This document shows positions 25,438-32,758 of a stretch of DNA of 64,000 bases, piece by piece. The stretch comes from Christensenella sp034926635. GTDB taxonomy: Bacteria; Bacillota; Clostridia; Christensenellales; Christensenellaceae. Positions within the stretch are counted from its first letter, which is position 1. Each line of letters begins with the position of its first letter. The notes under the pieces were generated by a model. The model was not told the origin of the DNA, did not search any database, and saw nothing but the letters and a program-made list of their open reading frames with translations. Location of the stretch: the NCBI GenBank assembly GCA_034926635.1, contig JAYFQX010000010.1:124001-188000 (forward strand), written 5' to 3'. The position numbers and the translations under genes are program-made.

Positions 25438-27135
25438 TTATTTGATTTCAAGACATGCAATTTTTCCCGCGGAGTCACCGGATATCACCAGACTACCGAA
25501 GCCGGCCGGGGAACTGGGGGCAGAAAGACCGGAAGATACTTTTTTTAACACATTTCCTGTTTTTCCATCGAGCAGGACAGCCGCTCCGCTTGTATCGTAT
25601 TGTATAACATATCCTGCGTTATTTGATGAATATGCAAGCGCGGGAGACGTCTTTGCCGACTGCGCTGTTTCGTAAGTAAATATCGGTTTACCCGTTGTGG
25701 TATCCAGCGCCAGAAGTTGGGATTTTTCTGGAGAATCAGCCGTGCCGTCCAGCGTGATATAAAGCATTCCGGCAAGTGACCCGCTACCAAGCTTGGGGGC
25801 ACTCAACGCCCCGCCTGATTCGTTGGCGCGATATGCACAAGTATAGGTTGATTCCCATAGGATTTCCCCGGTCAAGGCGTTTGTTTTTTTAACGGAGGCG
25901 GTCGCATTTCCGTCTGCAACCCCGCCTTGTGACGTTGCCGTGTAAATAGAAACGCTGTCTGCCGCTTCTTCAATTAAGATTGGCGCGGCAATACTTCCGT
26001 CTAAATTTTGCGCAAAAACAGGCGTCATAGTGTTAAGATCAACGCATTGCAGAAGACCGCTGCCATCTGCAAAATACAAATAATTTTTCCAGGCGGCAAT
26101 CCCGCTGCTTATGCGGTTTTCACTGCTTTGATTCACGGTATAACTATATTCTACGGGAAGATCCGGCGAAATAGAAATACTTCCTGCTGCGCGGTCAAAA
26201 TTTGAATTCAGCCGGGTAGTAAAAATTTTGTTGGAATCATTCCAGATCAGCGTATCAGCATTTGCTGCTAAAAGAGGAGAACAGGCACTTTGTGTAGGCA
26301 GGGAAGAAAGTGCGTTTTGATACAGCAATTCTCCGTCGATCAAGTTATATATGCTTAAATAAGCCGCGTCAGAACTGCCTTGTATGGCATAAAGCAATGG
26401 GTAACCGCGTGGGTCAAGCGTAGGGGTGCCACAAAAAGGAATTTGTGTTTTTATCGGATCACGTGTTGCCTCGCCGCTATCAATATCGGTAAAATAAATA
26501 GTACCGTTGGCGGATGGATAAATGATCTCGGTAAGCGAGTCTTTTTGCTTTGCGGAATCGTTCAGGTTCATCATCAACCGGATATCCGCATCCCAACGAA
26601 TGATAAGCGGTTGAGAAGAAAAACCGCCGTTTGAAGCAAACGCGTTATTCCAAAGGGTGTCCAGACTCTGCGCGTTAGAAGAAAATGCGCCCCAATTTGC
26701 ATGATTACGCAAGTTTCCGCTGCCTTGTGTAGTAACGCCGTTTAATGTGGCATATTCGCCGGAAAAAAGAATGGCATGTTCACGGGTATAGGATGCCAGT
26801 ACAGCTCCGTTTTGCAGGATTTGCGACTGCAAACCATTGGAGGCAGGTTGCGCCTGTGCGGTAGCCTGCACGACAAGATTCGGATCTGCGGAAGGCAGCG
26901 CGACGGTCTGCTCCTGTATAGAAGCGGATGGCATATCAGTACCGTTCCCGGCAGTAGTTTTGTGAAAAAGTCCTGTTTTGGTTAAAAACATGATTCCAAT
27001 TACAATTCCCGCGATGATAGCCGCCAGGATAAGGATCAACAGGATCAACCGACCAATACGCAAGTGCCCCCTGCGCCGGGAACGGTATGGCCTAGGTCTG
27101 TTATATTGGTAAGGTCTGTTGTATTGATGTCGCAT
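25438..27135 (-). CDS. Membrane-anchored PQQ-like beta-propeller protein
   Basis: A 565-residue protein of unknown function. The N-terminus is cytosolic and rich in Arg, Tyr and Pro (repeats of QYNRP), followed by one membrane span (about 28-52) and a large external domain. That domain has repeated blade-like segments (for example LLALDTTTGKPIFTY, LLDGKTGNVLKKV, LQCVDLNTMTPVFAQ), typical of PQQ-binding-like or outer-membrane-assembly-type propellers. AGAGGAGCT precedes the ATG and a TATAAT lies upstream. A structural or cell-wall assembly role is possible; nothing nearby identifies it. Confidence 0.75.
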   Translation of the reverse strand: MRHQYNRPYQYNRPRPYRSRRRGHLRIGRLILLILILAAIIAGIVIGIMFLTKTGLFHKTTAGNGTDMPSASIQEQTVALPSADPNLVVQATAQAQPASNGLQSQILQNGAVLASYTREHAILFSGEYATLNGVTTQGSGNLRNHANWGAFSSNAQSLDTLWNNAFASNGGFSSQPLIIRWDADIRLMMNLNDSAKQKDSLTEIIYPSANGTIYFTDIDSGEATRDPIKTQIPFCGTPTLDPRGYPLLYAIQGSSDAAYLSIYNLIDGELLYQNALSSLPTQSACSPLLAANADTLIWNDSNKIFTTRLNSNFDRAAGSISISPDLPVEYSYTVNQSSENRISSGIAAWKNYLYFADGSGLLQCVDLNTMTPVFAQNLDGSIAAPILIEEAADSVSIYTATSQGGVADGNATASVKKTNALTGEILWESTYTCAYRANESGGALSAPKLGSGSLAGMLYITLDGTADSPEKSQLLALDTTTGKPIFTYETAQSAKTSPALAYSSNNAGYVIQYDTSGAAVLLDGKTGNVLKKVSSGLSAPSSPAGFGSLVISGDSAGKIACLEIK

Positions 27136-27650
27136 GATTGAGCTCCTCTGAAAATAATATTTTTATTATACAATATTTTGTTCGCTTTTGGTATGGCATG
27201 AAAACAAAAGAAAAGAAAAAATGTATAAAATAAACCTATTTATACATTCGGACGGGGAGGAAACGGAAAGTCGGAATACAAAAGAAAATAAGAAGTTATC
27301 CCCGCCCGGAAAAAACGCGCTGTGATGCGGAATTATAAAGTTATTCGCAATCCGGTGTGGATAACTTTATAACGCGTAAATACCGCCATGAAGGGCATTT
27401 CATAAAAAAAATCGGAAATGAATACACTGAGTTATCCACAATTGTGAAATCGCATAACCACGCGAAAAATTAAGGATTGAACGAAAACCGAAAGAGATAA
27501 AGAAAAAGAATAATTTAGTCTGAAATCTAAATTTTTATGCATAAAAATGTATAGAAATTTTTATTGATATATGGAATGATCAAAGCTGTCAGCAAATAAA
27601 AAAGAAGCCTTACAAGAAGGCCCCTTTTTCTATAAACAATTATTGTTTCA
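27136..27650. other. 515-bp gene-free region with DnaA boxes and inverted repeats
   Basis: Two perfect DnaA boxes lie 76 bp apart in opposite orientations: TGTGGATAA at 27356-27364 and TTATCCACA at 27432-27440. Two degenerate ones are TTATCCCCG (27296-27304) and TTATTCGCA (27341-27349). Inverted repeats include ATGTATAAA/TTTATACAT (27221-27229 with 27239-27247), a perfect 12-bp pair TTATAAAGTTAT/ATAACTTTATAA (27333-27344 with 27361-27372) overlapping a DnaA box, and an 18-bp palindrome at 27531-27548. The right part (27480-27600) is very AT-rich. It could be a replication-origin-like or DnaA-titrating site. dnaA and dnaN are not adjacent. No gene is visible. Confidence 0.5.
27602..27621 (-). 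terminator. Probable terminator of nfnAB
   Basis: On the minus strand GCCTT, a five-base loop and AAGGC are followed by TTCTTTTTT, about 30 bases past the nfnB stop. Confidence 0.5.
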
Positions 27651-29045
27651 TTATTTGTTCAAGTATTCGTCAATGCTTTTTGCAGCAGTTTTCCCGGCAC
27701 CCATTGCAAGAATAACCGTTGCCGCGCCAGTTACGGCGTCACCTCCCGCATAGACACCGGGGATAGATGTTTCGCCTGTTTCCTCATTTGTAATAATCCC
27801 GCCCCAAGGCTGCGTCTTCAGGTCGGGCGTCGTGTTTTTGATCATTGGGTTCGGAGACTGACCAATGGCAATAATCACAGCGTCCATCGGCAATGTATAT
27901 TCGCTGCCTTCGATAACTACAGGTCTGCGACGTCCGGATGCATCTGGCTGCCCGAGCTCCATCCGAACATTTTTTAAGGCGGTTACATTTCCTTTTTCAT
28001 CCCCGATAATCTCTACTGGTGCTTCCAGCAGCCGGAATTCGATTCCTTCTTCCTTGGCGTGGTGTACTTCCTCACGCCGCGCAGGCATCTCTTCTTCGCT
28101 GCGACGATAGATGATATACACCTCGCCGGCTCCCAGACGTTTCGCACAGCGTGCGGCGTCCATTGCCACATTTCCACCGCCAATTACCGCGACTTTGGAA
28201 TATGGCTTGATAGGAGTATCGTAGGACGGATATTGATAAGCGTGCATTAAGTTAATCCGCGTTAAAAATTCGTTTGCGGAATATACATCATTTAGGTTCT
28301 CGCCCGGGATTTTCATAAAGGAGGGCAGTCCTGCGCCGCTTCCGATAAAAATAGCCGCATAACCCATTTTTTTTAGCTCATCTATGGTTAAAATTTTGCC
28401 GATTACCATATCCAGCTGGATTTTAACGCCCATTTCTTTCAGTGCGTTGATTTCCAGGTCTACGATTTCTTTCGGAAGTCTGAACTGCGGAATACCGTAT
28501 TTGAGCACCCCGCCTGCCGTATGAAAAGCTTCAAAGATCGTCACATCGTAACCTTTTTTGGCAAGGTCTGATGCGCAAGACAGGCCGGAAGGCCCGCTGC
28601 CAATTACTGCAACCTTATGGTTTTTTGCAGGAGCGGTATCCTGCGGTCCCAAAGCGCCCTGCGACATAGCGAAATCGGCTGCAAAACGTTCCAGACGCCC
28701 AATACCTACCGGTTCGCCTTTTTTGCCGCGTACACAGTATTTCTCGCATTGGCTTTCCTGCGGACATACCCTTCCGCAAACTGCCGGAAGTCCGTTCGTT
28801 TTGGTAATTACTTTATATGCTTCCAGAAAGTTGCCTTCCTTGATTTCATGGATAAATTCCGGGATGTTCACCTGGACAGGACAACCGGAAACGCAAGGTC
28901 TGTTTTTGCATTCCAGACATCGTTTTGCTTCTTCCTGCGCCATTTCGGCAGTGTAACCCAGTGCGACTTCTTCAAAGTTTTTTGCGCGCACTTCCGGATC
29001 CAGCTCCGGCATCGCTGTTTTTTCAAGAGACATATTCCTGTCCAT
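27651..29045 (-). CDS. nfnB: NfnB-like large subunit (GltD-type, ferredoxin:NADP oxidoreductase)
   Basis: A 464-residue flavoprotein of the glutamate-synthase small-subunit type. The N-terminal double [4Fe-4S] domain has CLECKNRPCVSGCPV and CGRVCPQESQCEKYC. The first dinucleotide site is VIGSGPSGLSCASDLAKKG (FAD) and the second VIGGGNVAMDAARCAKRLG (NADPH). No glutamate synthase large subunit is near. It lies three bases after a PyrK/NfnA-type FAD subunit, which makes the pair an NfnAB electron-bifurcating transhydrogenase (reduced ferredoxin plus NADH reducing two NADP+). It is often misnamed gltA or gltD. The assignment rests on pairing and length. Confidence 0.88.
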   Translation of the reverse strand: MDRNMSLEKTAMPELDPEVRAKNFEEVALGYTAEMAQEEAKRCLECKNRPCVSGCPVQVNIPEFIHEIKEGNFLEAYKVITKTNGLPAVCGRVCPQESQCEKYCVRGKKGEPVGIGRLERFAADFAMSQGALGPQDTAPAKNHKVAVIGSGPSGLSCASDLAKKGYDVTIFEAFHTAGGVLKYGIPQFRLPKEIVDLEINALKEMGVKIQLDMVIGKILTIDELKKMGYAAIFIGSGAGLPSFMKIPGENLNDVYSANEFLTRINLMHAYQYPSYDTPIKPYSKVAVIGGGNVAMDAARCAKRLGAGEVYIIYRRSEEEMPARREEVHHAKEEGIEFRLLEAPVEIIGDEKGNVTALKNVRMELGQPDASGRRRPVVIEGSEYTLPMDAVIIAIGQSPNPMIKNTTPDLKTQPWGGIITNEETGETSIPGVYAGGDAVTGAATVILAMGAGKTAAKSIDEYLNK

Positions 29046-29048
29046 CGC

Positions 29049-29897
29049 TTAGTCCTCCTTTTTTTCGGCCATCTTGATCAGGCGACAATCTGCCTCACGT
29101 TCCTTAAGACCGTCGTACATGGAAAGCCGCCGCATCGCCGCGTCAAAATCCACTTTGTGTCCGTCGAAATCCGGCCCGTCGATACACGCGAACTTTGTTT
29201 CTCCACCGACTGTAAGCCGGCATCCGCCGCACATACCCGTTCCGTCGATCATTACAGGATTCATGCTCACGATGGTTTTGATCCCGTATTCTTTTGTCAG
29301 CTTCGAGACAAATTTCATCATGGGAATCGGTCCGATTGCTACCACTACATCATATTTTACGCCGTCTTCAATTTGTTTTTTCAACGCGTCCGTGACAAAC
29401 CCCGAAAAGCCATAACTGCCGTCATCCGTTGTAATAATCAGATTATCGCTGGCCTGTGACATTTCTTCTTCCAGGATAATAATATCTTTTGTTTTAAATC
29501 CGGCGATCATATCCACAGATACTCCCATGGCTTTGAGATGTTTTGCCTGCGGCAGTGCAATCGCACAGCCAAGTCCGCCGCCGATCACTGCAGCCTTTTT
29601 GATGGAAGGATCAAAATGTGATGCCACGCCAAGCGGTCCTACCACATCCAGGATTTCGCCTCCTTGTGGAAGAGCGCCGAGCTGTTGTGTGGATTTTCCC
29701 ACTTGCGCGAAAATAATGGTGATGGTGCCCGCTTCGCGGTCATAATCCGCGATGGTTAGCGGGAAACGCTCGCCTTTTTCATGCGTACGCAACACCACAA
29801 ATTGTCCGCTTTGCGCTTTTTTCGCAATCAACGGCGCATCTATTACCATTTTTGCGATATTATTTGCCAATTCTTCTTTTTTTACAATTTTGAACAT
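29049..29897 (-). CDS. nfnA: NfnA-like small subunit (FAD/NAD-binding, [2Fe-2S])
   Basis: A 282-residue protein of the sulfide dehydrogenase/PyrK-like reductase family. It has an N-terminal FAD barrel (FVVLRTHEKGERFPLT), an NAD site (AAVIGGGLGCAIALPQAK) and C-terminal [2Fe-2S] cysteines (GMCGGCRLTVGG and FACIDGP). In NfnAB it bifurcates electrons at its FAD. I placed the start at 29897, which gives the family N-terminus MFKIVKKEEL, with AAGGATGG about 11 bases upstream. An in-frame ATG at 29924 would be almost leaderless given the -10 at 29936-29941 and cannot be excluded. Confidence 0.88.
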   Translation of the reverse strand: MFKIVKKEELANNIAKMVIDAPLIAKKAQSGQFVVLRTHEKGERFPLTIADYDREAGTITIIFAQVGKSTQQLGALPQGGEILDVVGPLGVASHFDPSIKKAAVIGGGLGCAIALPQAKHLKAMGVSVDMIAGFKTKDIIILEEEMSQASDNLIITTDDGSYGFSGFVTDALKKQIEDGVKYDVVVAIGPIPMMKFVSKLTKEYGIKTIVSMNPVMIDGTGMCGGCRLTVGGETKFACIDGPDFDGHKVDFDAAMRRLSMYDGLKEREADCRLIKMAEKKED

Positions 29898-29935
29898 AAT
29901 ACACTGCACCATCCTTGTTTTCATACATAAAGTTT

Positions 29936-29964
29936 ATTATAGCGAAATGCTTACTATTATACAA
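29936..29964 (-). promoter_or_regulatory. nfnAB promoter
   Basis: Minus strand: -35 TTGTAT (29964-29959), 17-base spacer, -10 TATAAT (29941-29936). Confidence 0.6.
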
Positions 29965-30031
29965 GTGAAAACCTGTACAGGAAACGTTCACAAATAGTTA
30001 ATTTTATGATAAGATAATAGAATCAACATAA

Positions 30032-30045
30032 TGAACAATTGTTCA
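30032..30045. promoter_or_regulatory. 14-bp palindromic operator before the MATE/TetR unit
   Basis: TGAACAATTGTTCA is a perfect palindrome just downstream of an AT-rich promoter region (ATAATAG nearby) and 30 bases before the MATE ATG. The TetR-family gene in the same unit is the obvious ligand-responsive repressor; binding is inferred. Confidence 0.5.
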
Positions 30046-30074
30046 GAACAACAAATGGCACAAGAAAGGTCACC

Positions 30075-31472
30075 ATGGAAGAGACGATAGACAAGCGCGC
30101 AAAAATGATGGGGACAGTGAAAGTCCCAAGTGCAATTATCCGGCTTGCGGTTCCCGCGATTATCAGTATGGTAGTAATGGCTGTCTATAATATGGCAGAT
30201 ACTTACTTTGTCAGTATTTCTCCCGATAGTTATTTTGGAACGGCGGCGGTTTCGGTATTTATGCCAATCATGCTTACGACCCAGGCCCTTTCCATTTTAT
30301 TTGCATCCGGTGGTGCAGCATATTTATCACGCTTGCTTGGTGCAAAAGAGGTCGACAAGGCAGGCAGAACCGCTACGACAACGATTGCCCTTTCTTTTTT
30401 GTCAGGAGTGATTGTCGCCGTATTGGGATGCGTATTTGCACGCCCGCTGCTGCTTGGTCTTGGCGCGTCGGAGACGACGATCGGGCTTGCGATGGATTAC
30501 GCACTGATTATGTTTATTTCTTCACCAATCCAGCTCACCAATATGGCTTTTAACAATCTGCTGCGTTCCGAAGGCAGTGCGGTGCAGTCCATGACGGGCA
30601 TGGTGATTGGCGCCGTAGTCAACATGGCGCTTGACCCATTGTTTATTTTTACTTTTAAGATGGGCGTGATGGGCGCGGCAGTGGCAACGGCACTTTCTCA
30701 AGTGCTGGCGTTTGTGATCCTCTCATCCAATTATTGGCGAAAAAAGACAGTCGCAAAATTCCGACTGAAAGGATTTCGATTTGAAAAGGAAATTATCTCC
30801 TATATTGTCAGGATCGGGTCTTCTACGTTTTTAACGCAGCTTTTGGCGGCGGTAAGCTTTGCAGTGATCAATATTTGTGCGAAACCGTATGGAGATGCTG
30901 CAATTGCCGCTTTTGGAATTGTGAACCGAATTCAGTTTCTTGGGTTTGCATTGATTTTTGGATTTTCGCAAGGATATCAGCCGGTCGCGGGGTATAATTT
31001 TGGAGCATATCAATACAAAAGGTTAAAGACTGCACTGAAGTTCGGCATTGCAGTGGCGATTGGAATTGGTGCGGGCGTTACGGTGCTGTGTTATGCGTTT
31101 GCCCCGCAAATGATGGAGTTATTTACCACAAATTCTTATGTCATGGAAATCGGCGTACCTGCGCTTCGCTGGTTTACGGCAGGATTTACGATCACTGCGT
31201 TTATTATGATTATGTTAATGACGCATCAGGCGCTCGGAAAAGCAAAGGGAGCACTTGTGTTATCAATTTCTAGGCAAGGGATATGCCTAATCCCGACAGT
31301 ACTTGTATTGGCAAATGTGATGGGGCTGTTTGGTATTATGATTTCGCCGCTCGTTGCAGATGTTGTTTCTGGAATTATCGCGGTAGTATTGGCAATTCGT
31401 GTTTTCCGCTTTGTGAAAGACAGCCGGGTAAAATTTGAAGCCGGTGAAATCAATGTACTCGCTGAACAATAA
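30075..31472 (+). CDS. MATE family efflux transporter
   Basis: A 465-residue multidrug and toxin extrusion transporter with twelve spans that uses a Na+ or H+ gradient. Typical segments include AVPAIISMVVMAVYNMADTYFVS at the first helix, PIQLTNMAFNNLLRSEGSA, and GFSQGYQPVAGYNFGA in the second half. The ATG at 30075 has AAAGG upstream; an in-frame earlier start at 30039 lies inside the operator region. A TetR regulator follows 24 bases later, so substrate-induced derepression is likely. Substrates cannot be read from sequence. Confidence 0.93.
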   Translation: MEETIDKRAKMMGTVKVPSAIIRLAVPAIISMVVMAVYNMADTYFVSISPDSYFGTAAVSVFMPIMLTTQALSILFASGGAAYLSRLLGAKEVDKAGRTATTTIALSFLSGVIVAVLGCVFARPLLLGLGASETTIGLAMDYALIMFISSPIQLTNMAFNNLLRSEGSAVQSMTGMVIGAVVNMALDPLFIFTFKMGVMGAAVATALSQVLAFVILSSNYWRKKTVAKFRLKGFRFEKEIISYIVRIGSSTFLTQLLAAVSFAVINICAKPYGDAAIAAFGIVNRIQFLGFALIFGFSQGYQPVAGYNFGAYQYKRLKTALKFGIAVAIGIGAGVTVLCYAFAPQMMELFTTNSYVMEIGVPALRWFTAGFTITAFIMIMLMTHQALGKAKGALVLSISRQGICLIPTVLVLANVMGLFGIMISPLVADVVSGIIAVVLAIRVFRFVKDSRVKFEAGEINVLAEQ

Positions 31473-31496
31473 AAAAAGGAAAGCAGGAGGAAGAAC

Positions 31497-32108
31497 ATGC
31501 CCAAAAAAATAGAGGATGTTTCCCAGAAAATTATAAGTGCCGCACTGGAAATCTACCATACGGAAGGATATGACAGCCTTTCCATGAGGCATATCGCTGA
31601 AGTCAGCGGACTTGCGGTAGGAACGGTATATACGCATTTTGAGGATAAAGAGGCGCTACTTGCGCAGGTGCTCGCCGGAGAAATCGAGCAGATTATGTCT
31701 GAGTTTATGGGAAGCGTATTTGGCAAAGGACCGCAGCAGGCTTTATATGGCGCAATTTATTGTTTTATTGCGCGCATGGTGGAAACACCGCAGGATGTTA
31801 TTAATCAGGTGGTTGATTTTGAATCGGATAAAGAATATATCGAACGTACGTTATTTGGGATCCGTAAGCAGGTACAGCAGCTTTTAATTGAATTGATCAC
31901 AAGGGCGTTTTATGAGCGGGGATATTCCGTGCGGGAAAAAGAAGGAGAAATGATTTCAGAGATCCTTTTCGGTATGCTGAATTCTATTTCGCTTTATGGT
32001 ATGGGAAGCGTGGAGGAGCGCTCGAATGTCGTGTTCGATATGCTGATGGCTTATGCGGAAAAAAAGGCAGACGATATGCGCAACGAAGACGCAGCAAATA
32101 AAAGTTGA
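31497..32108 (+). CDS. TetR/AcrR family regulator
   Basis: A 203-residue repressor. The N-terminal HTH runs over about residues 10-55 (ISAALEIYHTEGYDSLSMRHIAEVSGLAVGTVYTHFEDKEALL), with the variable ligand domain after it. AGGAGG lies directly before the ATG. It is the second gene of the MATE unit and probably controls it through the palindrome at 30032-30045. Confidence 0.92.
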   Translation: MPKKIEDVSQKIISAALEIYHTEGYDSLSMRHIAEVSGLAVGTVYTHFEDKEALLAQVLAGEIEQIMSEFMGSVFGKGPQQALYGAIYCFIARMVETPQDVINQVVDFESDKEYIERTLFGIRKQVQQLLIELITRAFYERGYSVREKEGEMISEILFGMLNSISLYGMGSVEERSNVVFDMLMAYAEKKADDMRNEDAANKS

Positions 32109-32126
32109 AAACAAATACGATCAAAA

Positions 32127-32168
32127 AAAACGCCTTTTACCGCATATGAACCGGCAAAAGGCGTTTTT
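32127..32168. terminator. Bidirectional terminator between tetR and ferritin
   Basis: AACGCCTTTTaccg pairs with ccggcAAAAGGCGTT, with A and T runs on both sides, between convergent genes. Confidence 0.8.
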
Positions 32169-32179
32169 GTTTTTACGTT

Positions 32180-32695
32180 TTACGCGTTCGCCTGGGTGGC
32201 AGGCGTGTAAATGCGGGTAGCGGCATCGGCATCCATATACAAGATACCTGCTTCACTGTTTCCGGAAATACGCAGCTTCTCGATTAATCCCTGCGCATTT
32301 TCTTCTTCTTCGACTTGTTCGTTTACAAACCACTGCAGGAAATGCTGGGTTTTAAAATCACGTTCGTCCACAGCAGCGCCCATCAGGTCGTTGATCATTC
32401 CTGTTACTTTTTGCTCATGAGCGAGCGTCTTTTCAAAAATATCCATAGGAGATTTGAAATCTGTGTCAGGCGCCTCAATTGCAAGAAATTCAACATTTCC
32501 ACCCACGCGCAGCAGAAAATCCATCATCATTTTTGCATGGTCGCGTTCTTCCTGCGTTTGTACCGTATACCAATTTGCGAATCCATTCAGGTTTTTGGAA
32601 GTAAACCATGCCGCCATAGAGAGATAGAAATAAGCGGAATAAAATTCATTTTTCATTTGTTCGTTGAGCATTGCTTCTAATTTTTTGCTGATCAT
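32180..32695 (-). CDS. ftnA: Bacterial non-haem ferritin
   Basis: A 171-residue iron-storage four-helix-bundle protein that oxidises Fe2+ and stores it in a 24-subunit shell. Ferroxidase ligands are visible in NEQMKNEFYSAYFYL (Glu), QEERDHAKMMMDFL (Glu and His) and NEQVEEEENAQGL (Glu residues). AGGAGG precedes the ATG. It lies 63 bases downstream of the nucleotidase-like gene but has its own ribosome site; a short GCCGG/CCGGC hairpin separates them. It fits the oxidative-stress theme of the 47-51 kb genes. Confidence 0.95.
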   Translation of the reverse strand: MISKKLEAMLNEQMKNEFYSAYFYLSMAAWFTSKNLNGFANWYTVQTQEERDHAKMMMDFLLRVGGNVEFLAIEAPDTDFKSPMDIFEKTLAHEQKVTGMINDLMGAAVDERDFKTQHFLQWFVNEQVEEEENAQGLIEKLRISGNSEAGILYMDADAATRIYTPATQANA

Positions 32696-32758
32696 GTTTT
32701 TTCCTCCTGATCGTCAACTTTTTATAAAAATAATTTCCCGCCGGAAAAGATACCGGCA

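Noticed and set aside
27651..29045. Glutamate synthase small subunit (GltD)
   Set aside because: No GltB large subunit is adjacent, while a PyrK/NfnA-type partner is three bases upstream; NfnB fits better.
28617..29459. Plus-strand open frame of 280 codons opposite nfnB and nfnA
   Set aside because: It runs antisense through conserved iron-sulfur and flavin motifs of both subunits and has no recognisable domain or ribosome site.
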